DNA from: JAPLKX01 sp035530195
Lineage (GTDB): Bacteria; Hydrogenedentota; Hydrogenedentia; Hydrogenedentales; SLHB01
DNA: 64,000 nt
Direction of reading: 5' to 3'
Assembly (NCBI GenBank): GCA_035530195.1
Contig: DATKVG010000036.1
Coordinates: 1 to 64,000, forward strand
The translations under genes were made by a program, and so were the position numbers. The notes beneath the pieces were generated by a model. The model was not told the origin of the DNA. It made no database searches and saw only the letters and a program-made list of their open reading frames with translations. Positions within the stretch are counted from its first letter, which is position 1. Each line of letters starts with the position of its first letter. Positions 33,662 through 41,945 of this stretch are shown here, piece after piece.

Positions 33662-34597
33662 TTACACCATGTCTTCAAACCGCTCCCCAGGCTCGATAGC
33701 ATGACCGCGCAGGTAGTCGGCCATGGCCATAGGTTTTTTTCCCGGCGCCTGGAAAGCCAGAATGGCCAGTTGGCCCTCGCCCGTCGCCACAACCACGCGG
33801 CCTTTCTCGACGCGCGTCACGGTTCCGGGCGCGGCGGCCGCGGGCTCGTCAACCGGCTCGGTCTTATGGACGCGGCACACCTCGCCGTTATACAAGCAAT
33901 GCGCCACGGGCCACGGGATCGCCGCGCGCACCAGGTTGTGGATCCGCCGCGCGGGAAGTTCCCACCGTATCCGCCCGTCTTGCTTCCCGTACATGCGCGT
34001 CACCGTCGCCCGCGCGTGATCCTGCAGCGTAAACGTGGCCCGCCCCTGCTCGATTTGGCCCAGCGCCTCGACCAGCAACGCCGCACCAATCTCACCAAGC
34101 CGCTGCGACAGCGACAGCGTGGTGTCGTCCGGGCGGATCTCGATTTCTTTTTGCAGGATGATATCGCCGCTGTCCATTCCGGCGTCGAGCCGCATGATGG
34201 TGACGCCGGTGCGCGTCTTTCCGTCGAGAATGGCCGTCTGGATCGGCGAGGGGCCGCGATACCCGGGAAGCATCGACGGGTGCATGTTGATGAACCCGTG
34301 TGCGGGCACGTCGAGGATGGGTTGTTTCAAGATGCGCCCGTAAGCGACCAGCGGGCACACGGCCGGCCGCTGCTCGCGCAGCCAGGATTCGAACCGCCCG
34401 TCGTTGAGCGCCGCCGGCTGCATCACGGCCACCCCGTGCGACTCCGCCCACACTTTCGCGGGCGGCGGCACGGGCCGGCTGCTGCGTCCCTGCGGCTTGT
34501 CGGGCTGGCAAACCAGCGCCACGAGTTCGTGCCGGCCCGCCACCGCATCGAGCGACGGCACGGCCAGATCCGGGGTGCCGAAAAAGACGGCGCGCAC
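33662..34597 (-). CDS. fmt: Methionyl-tRNA formyltransferase
   Basis: 311 residues. MRAVFFGTPDLAVPSLDAVA, then QPDKPQGR, the catalytic region FINMHPSMLPGYRGPSPIQ, and GVTIMRLDAGMDSGDII contain the Asn-His-Asp triad of formyltransferases; the C-terminal OB-like domain follows. It formylates initiator Met-tRNA using 10-formyl-THF. The ATG directly abuts the stop of ybaB, so the pair is one operon. The usual partner def is not next to it. A short divergence occurs at VCPLVAYGRILKQP, where most members have VVAYG. Confidence 0.92.
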   Translation of the reverse strand: MRAVFFGTPDLAVPSLDAVAGRHELVALVCQPDKPQGRSSRPVPPPAKVWAESHGVAVMQPAALNDGRFESWLREQRPAVCPLVAYGRILKQPILDVPAHGFINMHPSMLPGYRGPSPIQTAILDGKTRTGVTIMRLDAGMDSGDIILQKEIEIRPDDTTLSLSQRLGEIGAALLVEALGQIEQGRATFTLQDHARATVTRMYGKQDGRIRWELPARRIHNLVRAAIPWPVAHCLYNGEVCRVHKTEPVDEPAAAAPGTVTRVEKGRVVVATGEGQLAILAFQAPGKKPMAMADYLRGHAIEPGERFEDMV

Positions 34598-34930
34598 CTA
34601 CGTCAACCCCGGGATCTCGAGACCGCCGGTCAGTTCGGTCATTTTCGCCTTCACGAGTTCCTGCACCTTGCGCACGGCGTCGTTGGCCGCGGCCCGCACC
34701 AGCGTCTCGAGCATTTCGGGGTCGTCTTTGTTGATGACTTCCGGATCGATTTTCACGGCCACGACTTCAAACTTCCCGTTCATCGTCACGGTCACCATCC
34801 CGCCGCCCGCGGACGCCTCGACCCGCTCGTCGCCAAGCTTCTCTTTCAGGACTTCGATTTGCTCCTTCATCTGCCTGGCGTGCTGGAGCATATTGTGCAG
34901 GTTCCCAAGCTGACCCAATCCTTTAAACAC
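34598..34930 (-). CDS. ybaB: YbaB/EbfC nucleoid-associated protein
   Basis: 110 residues: MFKGLGQLGNLHNMLQHARQ, MKEQIEVLKEKLGDERVEA, then AGGGMVTVTMNGKFEVVAVK and IDPEVINKDDPEMLETLVRA. This is the dimeric tweezers-like DNA-binding family. It is usually located beside dnaX and recR; here it is joined to fmt instead. AGGAGG precedes the ATG. Confidence 0.92.
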   Translation of the reverse strand: MFKGLGQLGNLHNMLQHARQMKEQIEVLKEKLGDERVEASAGGGMVTVTMNGKFEVVAVKIDPEVINKDDPEMLETLVRAAANDAVRKVQELVKAKMTELTGGLEIPGLT

Positions 34931-35065
34931 GGCGCCTCCTCGAGTTCAGTTGAAAGTTTCTTTCAATGAGCAAAGTATACTTGCCCAGCCCCGGCGAGGC
35001 AAAACAGTTGCGAAGGGGGGCCCGTCGAAAAAGTCGCGAAATTGCTTCATCGAAAAGCGGGTACA

Positions 35066-35097
35066 GCCACCTCTTTCAAACTGCCGAAAGAGGTGGC
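35066..35097. other. Hairpin with invariant loop, copy 1
   Basis: GCCACCTCT pairs with AGAGGTGGC around the core TTCAAACTGCCGAA at 35075-35088. The same core occurs in the next hairpin with a completely different stem. Confidence 0.75.
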
Positions 35098-35137
35098 AGT
35101 GGAGTGGTGAAAAAGTGGCAGAACGGAGTGAGGGCCG

Positions 35138-35202
35138 CAAAAAGCGGGGACAGGCTCGCTTTCTTCAAACTGCCGAAGAAAGCGAGCCAGTCCCCGTTTT
35201 TT
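35138..35202 (-). terminator. Strong stem-loop terminator, also T-tailed on the other strand
   Basis: A 52-base stem-loop at 35145-35196 with CGGGGAC/GTCCCCG and CTCGCTTTC/GAAAGCGAG stems and the core TTCAAACTGCCGAA at 35164-35177. A run of T follows on each strand. It sits just downstream of the leftward Gfo/Idh/MocA gene, so it probably ends that transcript before ybaB. Confidence 0.72.
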
Positions 35203-35205
35203 GCT

Positions 35206-36399
35206 TTATGCCTTAAACTCATATTGGGGGATCTTGAGCAGTTCCCCGTCTTTCGTCGCCGACTGGTGCGCCACGATCCCTGACACCGTCATATTCAGCG
35301 CCCACGCGATGTTCACGAGCGGCGCGCGCCCCTCGAGGATCGATGTGACGAACTCGTTGCTCAAATAGCCGTGCGATCCCCCGTGCCCGCCCGCCGACAT
35401 TGCAGGCGGCAACGGCGGTTTCGCCAGATTCAGCGCCGACACGTCCGCCAGCCCGTCGTACTTTCCGTACAACGTTCCCTTCTGGCCGCGCACACGACCC
35501 ATCTCGCCGCTGAAGCCGGGCGAGTCCCAACTGACGGCCATCCGCGCCATGCCGCCCTCGCTTGTCCGGAACAGGGCGATCTCCGTGCCGAACGGATTCG
35601 CGTACACATTGTTGGCCGGCTTGAGGTGCTCGACGACGCTGGGAATGCCCATGCATGAGACTTCGGTGAAACTCCCGCCGGTCACGCAGGTGTAGTAGGC
35701 GTTCGAATGCGTCGGGTACCACTGGGGCGGCAGGCCGATCCGCCAGCCTTTGTAGGAGTCGAGCGGCTGTTCCATGTAATGGTAATACTCGCCCTCGCTG
35801 TAGACCATTTTGCCGAACCCGCCCGCGTTGAAAATGGTGCGCATCGCGTAGCAGTCGTCATGGAATGACGAGGTCTCGAACATCATGTAGTTCAGGCCGG
35901 TGGCGGCTTTTACGGCCTCATACAGCGCGTCGGCCTCTTCGAGTGAGCCGAACGCGGCCGGCACGGCGCTGGCTACGTGTTTGCCGTGCTTGAGCACCTC
36001 GATGCAATGACGCGGGTGGCTGGGCGCGTCTGTTGCCACGAACACCGCCTCGATGGCCGGGTCTTTCACCAACTCCTCGAGCGACGGATAGGTCTTGGCG
36101 CACCGGCATTTCTGGGCCAGTTCCGCGCAGCGTTCCGGGATCAGATCGCTCACCGCGACGATCTCGACGTTGGGATGGTTCTGAAAATCAAACGCCGCCC
36201 CAAATTTGCACACGCCGTACCCGACAATCCCCACCCGCACCTTGCGATCCGACACGGGCTGCCACTCCCGCGTCGTGTCCGTGTTGCTCTGGGTATCTTC
36301 AAAACCCTGTATGGGCTTCTCCTCGGCCGCGGCCGCGGCCATACCCATCCCCGCGATCGCGCCACCCAAAAACGCCCGCCTCGAAAACGATTCTCTCAT
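35206..36399 (-). CDS. Gfo/Idh/MocA family oxidoreductase with Tat-type signal
   Basis: 397 residues. FSRRAFLGGAIAGMGMAAAA is a twin-arginine-type signal. The Rossmann core is VRVGIVGYGVCKFGAAFDF, followed by EIVAVSDLIPERCAELAQ and the catalytic-loop region LKHGKHVASAVPAAFGS, where the usual EKP is replaced by SAVPA, so the classic Lys is absent. The C-terminus contains HGGSHGYLSNEFVTSILEGR. The Lys loss means either a different mechanism or a ligand-binding role. Distinct from the gene at 16431. Confidence 0.82.
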   Translation of the reverse strand: MRESFSRRAFLGGAIAGMGMAAAAAEEKPIQGFEDTQSNTDTTREWQPVSDRKVRVGIVGYGVCKFGAAFDFQNHPNVEIVAVSDLIPERCAELAQKCRCAKTYPSLEELVKDPAIEAVFVATDAPSHPRHCIEVLKHGKHVASAVPAAFGSLEEADALYEAVKAATGLNYMMFETSSFHDDCYAMRTIFNAGGFGKMVYSEGEYYHYMEQPLDSYKGWRIGLPPQWYPTHSNAYYTCVTGGSFTEVSCMGIPSVVEHLKPANNVYANPFGTEIALFRTSEGGMARMAVSWDSPGFSGEMGRVRGQKGTLYGKYDGLADVSALNLAKPPLPPAMSAGGHGGSHGYLSNEFVTSILEGRAPLVNIAWALNMTVSGIVAHQSATKDGELLKIPQYEFKA

Positions 36400-36424
36400 G
36401 TCACGCCTCCCGTCCGTTTGTATA

Positions 36425-36451
36425 AGTCCTATGCGTCCTATGGGTCCTATT
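36425..36451. repeat. 9-bp tandem repeat (three units)
   Basis: AGTCCTATG-CGTCCTATG-GGTCCTATT, period 9. Similar nonamers occur at 45431-45475 and 63604-63639, always between genes. Confidence 0.75.
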
Positions 36452-37952
36452 GCTTTTCATTCCCCAGGGCCTTCAGCAACCGAACGGCCGCCGCGGCCAT
36501 TTCTTCGCCAGTGCCCGGCGCGAGAAAACTGCTCCGCGCGGTCCGCACTTCGTACCCGCCGCCTGCGAACGCCTCTTTTGTCGGCGAATACCCCGCGTAG
36601 CCGTTGGCCAACTCTGCCACGAGAGTAGGTTTCCACGGCGACCCTTCTTTGATGGCCAGGCCGAGCGCGCAGAAATACTCCGTCGGGTTGATCGCTATCG
36701 CCGCTGATCCAATTCGCATCGCCTGCACCTCGACGCGGGCCGTCGGCGACTCCGTCTTCCGCGCCCGCACCAGCGCGGCCTCGCGCAGGTACGCCTCGTT
36801 CTGCGCGGCGCCGAGCCCGGATGCCGGTGTCTCGCGCGCCACCAACGCCTCGTCCGACTCCGCCAAATCGCGAATCGGGAGGTCGAGCGACTCGCTAGTC
36901 ACCGCCAGCGGCACGTCCACCGCGTATTCCATGCGCGCGATGACTTTGAGCGCTTCCGCGCCGAGCGTCATCCCGATTCGGCGCGCCCACGCTTCGCCAA
37001 ACTCCGGCGGGCGCGGGTTGCGGTTGTCCACCTGCGTGACATCGCCGCACGCGCCGTTCAGAAACACCACGCCGATGTCGCGCCCAACGCCGCCGCGAAC
37101 CGTCTGGCGCATGTAACCGATCCAATCCGCCGACAGTTTATTGCCGCCGATCACGGTACCGTGCAGCGCGTGGTTGACGATGCATCCCAGCAGTTCGCCC
37201 TGCATGTTCTCGATCGCAATCACCGCGACGTCCGGGTCCATTGGCCCCGCGGGCTCGACGATGTCCGGGTTCATCCGGCCCGGGTGCGTCTTCTCCGTGC
37301 CGTCTTTCATCTTGAACCGGCGGTTGAAGCTCACCGAATCCTCGCGTCCCACGCCCGCGCCCAGCCGCGCATCAACCGCGCCGGCGCGTGCGTCTGCCAC
37401 GGCTTGGGCGATCGCCTCGGCCACGTTGCGGCAGTAGGCGGGGTCGCGATCGGAACCCAGACAGTCGGTTGCCGGCCCGCCATTATGCGTGTGGCTCGCG
37501 CCAATCAGGATGTTCGCCCCCGGCACCCCGCACGCCGACTCCGCCAGGTTGCGCGCTTCCGCTACGATGTCGTCCGGCGTGAACAGGGCGTCCACCCCTA
37601 CAATCGCCAACTCGACTCCGCCGCTCGTCAACACGGCCGCCTCAACGTACAACGGGTCGTGCACGCCTTGCGCGATATTCTTCGAGAACCCGCCGGGAAT
37701 CTGGCAGCCCGGCGCCGGTGTGATGTCCACCCGCGCAAATCCCGCCTTGAACACGCCCGCGTTTTGCGCCGCGGCTCCAAAACAAAACAGAGCCACGATC
37801 AAAAACGCCCGCCCTGTACTACTAACCTTTGATTTCTTGTTGCGCCACGCAAGACTTTGCGCACGTCTGGGACGCCGCCCAGCAGTTGTGGGGGGTGTCC
37901 CACTTTTGTTGGCAAGGCGGGCATGTTCAAAAAAGGGGACACCTCCCACCAC
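36447..37952 (-). CDS. Secreted neutral/alkaline ceramidase-like protein
   Basis: The mature part begins FKAGFARVDITPAPGCQIPG and continues VHDPLYVEAAVL, VGVDALFTPDD, ILIGASHTHNGGPA, SAD-WIGYM and VFLNGACGDVTQ, matching the N-terminal domain of neutral non-lysosomal ceramidases including the Zn-binding SHTHxG. A hydrophobic leader (AFLIVALFCFGAAAQN) is the probable signal peptide. The start is uncertain: the longest frame begins at 37952 with residues derived from a neighbouring repeat, while a TTG at 37802 would give a compact leader. It would release fatty acid from ceramides or a related amide, but members also act on other substrates. Confidence 0.75.
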   Translation of the reverse strand: MVGGVPFFEHARLANKSGTPPTTAGRRPRRAQSLAWRNKKSKVSSTGRAFLIVALFCFGAAAQNAGVFKAGFARVDITPAPGCQIPGGFSKNIAQGVHDPLYVEAAVLTSGGVELAIVGVDALFTPDDIVAEARNLAESACGVPGANILIGASHTHNGGPATDCLGSDRDPAYCRNVAEAIAQAVADARAGAVDARLGAGVGREDSVSFNRRFKMKDGTEKTHPGRMNPDIVEPAGPMDPDVAVIAIENMQGELLGCIVNHALHGTVIGGNKLSADWIGYMRQTVRGGVGRDIGVVFLNGACGDVTQVDNRNPRPPEFGEAWARRIGMTLGAEALKVIARMEYAVDVPLAVTSESLDLPIRDLAESDEALVARETPASGLGAAQNEAYLREAALVRARKTESPTARVEVQAMRIGSAAIAINPTEYFCALGLAIKEGSPWKPTLVAELANGYAGYSPTKEAFAGGGYEVRTARSSFLAPGTGEEMAAAAVRLLKALGNEKQ

Positions 37953-38109
37953 GCCTTTGGCGTGGCCGGGAGGCGTCCCAACGGTGTGTCCCTATGTTGG
38001 TTTTGATTGCGGCGCCGCCGCGCTGTGTTTTTTCCGTTGCTCATCTCTCTTGTCTCTCCTCGCCATCGCGACTGCCGTACATTATGGTTCACTTATCATG
38101 CCGCATTCA

Positions 38110-39051
38110 TCATCTCTTCCAGTACCGCCGCACCTCATCGATCACGTCGTCACGGCCCGCCCACGGTTTGTACACCAGTCGCATCTTAAACCCGTACTCT
38201 TTCCCGGCCTGCGCGTCCGGCGCAAAGAACTGGAAGTCCCACGCCGGGTTTGTATCGGTTCCATCGGGTGTGCTGCCTCCGCCGGACGGCGAATGGGCAA
38301 ACCGGATCGGCGCACCACGCTCGAAAATGTAGATCAGCGCCATGTCGCGCCACCTGCCGTAAAAAAACGGCTCGGCGTACCGCAGTGGCGATATGCAGTT
38401 ATACAACGTCGTCTCGCCGGGTTCGAACACGACGGGCAGCGCGTCCTTTTCCCACAACACGCTGCTGTCCCGGTCGTGTTGCTGCGTGCAAAACTGCACC
38501 CATTTCGGCGAGTCGAGCGTCGAGCCCGACGCGAGAAAATAGATGCTCTTGTCTTCCGGCGCGTTGATGTACGAGGCCCAGAAACACCCCACAAACCCGC
38601 CCCGGCCGTTGGCCGGCCGCATGGGCTTGTGCGGCGTACACGCGAACTGCATGTCCACGTAGTGGGGTTCGGAGAATACGAGCCGCGTCCGGCTCTCGAT
38701 GCCGTACACCGGCGTCTCGGGCTGATAAAGTTCCGCAGTTCGGTCATCGATCTTTGCAAAGTTCATCGGCGCGTTACGCGGCTCAAAAAACACCAGCCGG
38801 TCATCGGGGCGTGGCCGCGCATCGAAATAATGTTCGAGGTTCAACCCCGCGTACAGCGGCACAAACGGCGAATCCGTCTTCCCCGGCGCATCGAGGCGGT
38901 ACAGCCCGTTGTAACAGTTGCGGTGTTCATCGAGAACGCCGTTGTCGCCGGCGACGGCTGTAAAGCCGCGCAGAGAGAATTCCGCGTACTCGGCCGCGGC
39001 CGGCGCCGCATCCGCCGCGCCCATGAACAACAAAAGCAGGGCACCCGTCAT
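38110..39051 (-). CDS. Secreted hypothetical protein, beta-rich
   Basis: 313 residues with a short N-terminal leader (MTGALLLLFMGAADAAPAAA) and a predominantly beta-strand body: YNGLYRLDAPGKTD, RLVFFEPRNAPMNFAKID, GCFWASYINAPEDKSIYFLA, WRDMALIYIFERGAPIRFA. It may be a carbohydrate-binding or lectin-like protein, but no family is recognised. Leftward, ends ~160 bases before the ceramidase-like gene. Confidence 0.6.
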   Translation of the reverse strand: MTGALLLLFMGAADAAPAAAEYAEFSLRGFTAVAGDNGVLDEHRNCYNGLYRLDAPGKTDSPFVPLYAGLNLEHYFDARPRPDDRLVFFEPRNAPMNFAKIDDRTAELYQPETPVYGIESRTRLVFSEPHYVDMQFACTPHKPMRPANGRGGFVGCFWASYINAPEDKSIYFLASGSTLDSPKWVQFCTQQHDRDSSVLWEKDALPVVFEPGETTLYNCISPLRYAEPFFYGRWRDMALIYIFERGAPIRFAHSPSGGGSTPDGTDTNPAWDFQFFAPDAQAGKEYGFKMRLVYKPWAGRDDVIDEVRRYWKR

Positions 39052-39148
39052 AGGTCATGTCTCCATTCTGGCATGGCGTCAAACCTGCCGCCCGTTACCA
39101 TAGCGAACCCTGCGGGACAGGTCAACCGTTCCCGCGTCAAAAAACCGC

Positions 39149-39177
39149 TTGACAACCTACCACATGTGTGGTACCAT
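39149..39177 (+). promoter_or_regulatory. BlaI-type operator inside the blaI promoter
   Basis: TTGACA at 39149-39154 and TACCAT at 39172-39177 are separated by 17 bases. The operator TACCACATGTGTGGTA (39158-39173; 7-base arms around TG) lies in that spacer and touches the -10, so repressor binding must block polymerase. The blaI ATG follows at 39208. Confidence 0.82.
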
Positions 39178-39207
39178 CGCTACAAGGTTAACAACAGGAG
39201 GCGCGAT

Positions 39208-39597
39208 ATGGCCAGGCAACTGCCGGAACTGACACCAGCCGAATGGCTCGTCATGAAGTGCTGCTGGGACAAGGGGAAATGCACCGCCCGAGACGTCTAC
39301 GAGCAGGCGCTCAAGCACCGGGACTGGCAGTATCAGACCGTGAAGACCATGCTGGATCGCCTCGCTCAAAAAGGCTACGTGCGGGTGCACAAGATCGGCC
39401 CAATCTGTTTGTACAAGCCGACGATTTCGCAAGCCAAGGCCATGGCCAGCGCGGTTGACCAGTTTGTGGGCACCGTGCTGGACGGCGCGCTGGCGCCGAT
39501 GTTCGCGCACCTGGCCCGCGGCAGGAAACTGACTTCGGACGAAATTGAGTCGCTCCGCAGGCTTATTGAACAGCGCAAGGAGGATACCCCGGAATGA
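39208..39597 (+). CDS. blaI: BlaI/MecI/CopY family transcriptional repressor
   Basis: 129 residues: ELTPAEWLVMKCCWDKGKCT, ARDVYEQALKHRDWQYQTVK, TMLDRLAQKGYVRVHKIGPI form the winged helix; KPTISQAKAMASAVDQFVGT is the dimerisation helix carrying the site cut by M56 proteases in related systems. AGGAGG precedes the ATG. It overlaps the protease gene by 4 bases, and the palindrome in its own promoter indicates autoregulation. Proteolysis by the coupled membrane protease would derepress the operon. Confidence 0.92.
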   Translation: MARQLPELTPAEWLVMKCCWDKGKCTARDVYEQALKHRDWQYQTVKTMLDRLAQKGYVRVHKIGPICLYKPTISQAKAMASAVDQFVGTVLDGALAPMFAHLARGRKLTSDEIESLRRLIEQRKEDTPE

Positions 39598-41384
39598 GCC
39601 CACCTTACGGTATCGCTGAAAAAGTATGTGAATCGTTGTGGGGTGTGAGTTGGCAGGTGGCGGTGCTGATTGCCGTCGTTGCAATAGCTTCGTTGGTGTT
39701 CCGGCGCGCGCCCGCCAATTTCCGCTACGGCCTCTGGTGCATAGTGCTGGCGCGATTGTGCATCCCAGCGGAACTGTCCCTCCCGTTGGGGTTCGGCGTC
39801 GACGTGCGCGAGACAGCCGGGGCGTATACGCGATCGCTGGTTGCGCCGCTGCTGGCGCCGGCGGGCGCGACTGAAAATGCCGCACCGCCGCGCGCCGCCG
39901 CTCCGTCAAGGCCGTCGGCGGTGCCGCGGAATGCTACGCTGGCGCTCGGGTGGTTGGGTGTCGCGGGAGCCGCAGCGGGTCTTGTTCTAATCAGGGGGCG
40001 TCAGGCGCGGCGGCTTCTTCAGACGTGCCGACCGGTGGAAAGGGAGGAGTTGGAGGCGTTGATGTATCGATTGCGCGAGAGGTGCGGCGTTCGACGTTCA
40101 GTATCTTTGGGGCTCTTACCCGAATCGGCGCAGCCAAAGGGGCCATGCGTGACCGGCATCCTGACGCCGTGTGTCCTCCTGCCCCGTCAAATGGCCGAGC
40201 AATGGTCTTTGGATGAGTTGGAGCCGGTGTTGCTCCACGAGCTGGCGCACGTCAAACGGCTTGACCTGCTTGTCAACCTCGTCCAGATCGCCGTGCAGAT
40301 CGTGTATTTCTTCCACCCGCTGGTGTGGCTGGCCAACCGGCGCATCAGAGCTCTGCGGGAGGAGGTGTGCGACGACATGGCCGTCCTCCACATACAACGC
40401 CAGAAGAAACGATATGGCAGTTCGTTCCTGCGCGTCATTGAAGAAACGCAGCGCGAGCCCGCGCTCGCCCTGTGGCCGCTCCAAATGTCGGAAGCCCGTA
40501 ATTCACTCGGAAGGCGGGTCGTGCGCATCATGAGCAAAGACTACGTGTATCACCGCCGACTTGGCCTTGGAGCGTTTACAGCACTCGCGGCGGTTGCCGT
40601 CATCGCCGTCGGCGCTGCCGGTGTATCCGGCAAATCCAACAACGTAATGGATCAGGCGCAGAAGCTGTTCGACCAGAAGCAGTACGACGAAGCAATCAGC
40701 CTGCTCCAACAGACATATGAAAAGGCCCCGCGCAACCACGAAGCCCTGCAGGCGATGGAAAAGCTTGGCCTGTTCTATATGTGGTTGGACGAGGACCAAA
40801 AGGCGGCCGATCTGCTCGAGCAAGCAGTCGCGAAATTTCAGCGCGGCGGGGAGGCCGCATGGTTTTACCTCGGCGAGGCGTACAATCGGCTTGGCCGGAC
40901 GGATGACGCGCTCGCGGCCTGGGAACGTTCCATCGAATTGTCAAAAGGCCGGGTTAGGCCCGACCAATTCCCCTACATGCAGGCCGTTGGCAATTCAATG
41001 TTAGTTCCGGCAGAGAAACTATATGAAGCAAAGGAATACGAAAAAGCCATCGAGGCCTATACGCGGATCTACACCGAATTACCCAAATGGAACAACGCGT
41101 CCCACGCCATGATGATGGTCGGCTTGTGCTATGGATGGATGGGCGAAGAAGAGAAAGCGTTGAAATCGCTCGAACTGGCCGCGGAAAAATACCCGGACGT
41201 CGTCGGCTGGTCGGAAGCAACCTGGTACTATCTCGGCGAGAGATACGAAAGGGCAGCCAGGCCCGAGCAAGCATTGAAGGCGTATCGCAAGTCGGTAGAC
41301 CTGGCCAAACAATGCGTAGGCCGCAAACCCGACAAGTTCCCCTGGGCACACGCTGCCGAGCGAATTGCTGCGCTTGAGAAGTAG
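39594..41384 (+). CDS. M56-family membrane metalloprotease (BlaR1-type) with TPR sensor region
   Basis: 596 residues. Membrane segments occur near the N-terminus (SWQVAVLIAVVAIASLVF) and around residue 110. The gluzincin motif LLHELAHVKRLDLLVNLVQI at about residue 215 and EEVCDDMAVLH provide the zinc site, followed by another membrane helix (GAFTALAAVAVIAVGAAG). The C-terminal ~250 residues, where BlaR1 has its penicillin-binding sensor, are TPR repeats (LFDQKQYDEAISLLQQTYEK, YEAKEYEKAIEAYTRIYTEL). It would cleave BlaI on a signal from the TPR region, which probably senses a protein. Confidence 0.9.
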   Translation: MSPPYGIAEKVCESLWGVSWQVAVLIAVVAIASLVFRRAPANFRYGLWCIVLARLCIPAELSLPLGFGVDVRETAGAYTRSLVAPLLAPAGATENAAPPRAAAPSRPSAVPRNATLALGWLGVAGAAAGLVLIRGRQARRLLQTCRPVEREELEALMYRLRERCGVRRSVSLGLLPESAQPKGPCVTGILTPCVLLPRQMAEQWSLDELEPVLLHELAHVKRLDLLVNLVQIAVQIVYFFHPLVWLANRRIRALREEVCDDMAVLHIQRQKKRYGSSFLRVIEETQREPALALWPLQMSEARNSLGRRVVRIMSKDYVYHRRLGLGAFTALAAVAVIAVGAAGVSGKSNNVMDQAQKLFDQKQYDEAISLLQQTYEKAPRNHEALQAMEKLGLFYMWLDEDQKAADLLEQAVAKFQRGGEAAWFYLGEAYNRLGRTDDALAAWERSIELSKGRVRPDQFPYMQAVGNSMLVPAEKLYEAKEYEKAIEAYTRIYTELPKWNNASHAMMMVGLCYGWMGEEEKALKSLELAAEKYPDVVGWSEATWYYLGERYERAARPEQALKAYRKSVDLAKQCVGRKPDKFPWAHAAERIAALEK

Positions 41385-41430
41385 CGGCATTTGTGCTGCA
41401 AAATAACCTGGCGGAAGGAAGGAGAACAAA

Positions 41431-41835
41431 ATGGACGCGCGAAGACTTTCAGCCCTGCTAAGCGTCGCCGTGATCATCATCATGATCGCCGGGTGCTCCC
41501 AAACCCCGGCTGGCAAGACAGTCGAAGTTACCGAGTCGCCGGATACGTCTGATAACCTTAAGCAGGCCCTCGAAAAGCCGATTTCGGCCAGCGCCGCCCA
41601 GTCGCCCGGCGGGGGCCGGCTCACCGTGCAATACGCGGTCATGGCCATCTGCGAGGCCGCCGGCGTGCCATACCAGTTCGAGAAATCCAAGAGGCTCGCC
41701 GGTGACGAGTGCCGGCGTTTTATTGCGCCTCTCCAGGTCAACGGCATCCCTGCAACCCAGGCCCTTTCCGACCTGCTGGCGCCCCTGAACCTGCGGTACG
41801 AAGTCGACGACGCGGGCGTGTACCTGAGCCGGTAG
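41431..41835 (+). CDS. Lipoprotein with STN/secretin-like C-terminal domain
   Basis: 134 residues with a lipoprotein signal (SVAVIIIMIAGC; lipobox IAGC). The mature C-terminus RRFIAPLQVNGIPATQALSD, LLAPLNLRYEVDDAGVYL resembles the small beta-alpha STN domain of secretins and TonB-dependent receptors. GGAAGGAAGGAG precedes the ATG. It follows the M56 gene by ~50 bases and precedes a huge secreted hydrolase, suggesting one operon responding to the BlaI/M56 pair. Confidence 0.7.
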   Translation: MDARRLSALLSVAVIIIMIAGCSQTPAGKTVEVTESPDTSDNLKQALEKPISASAAQSPGGGRLTVQYAVMAICEAAGVPYQFEKSKRLAGDECRRFIAPLQVNGIPATQALSDLLAPLNLRYEVDDAGVYLSR

Positions 41836-41945
41836 AAACCCCTCGTAGTCAAGGCACGTTTTTGGGCGAAGTGCCGTATGGCGTGCGGTGGAATTTACCA
41901 TCGCGAATCGAGAACAATAGCCACGAGACCAAAAACGGAGGCTCT

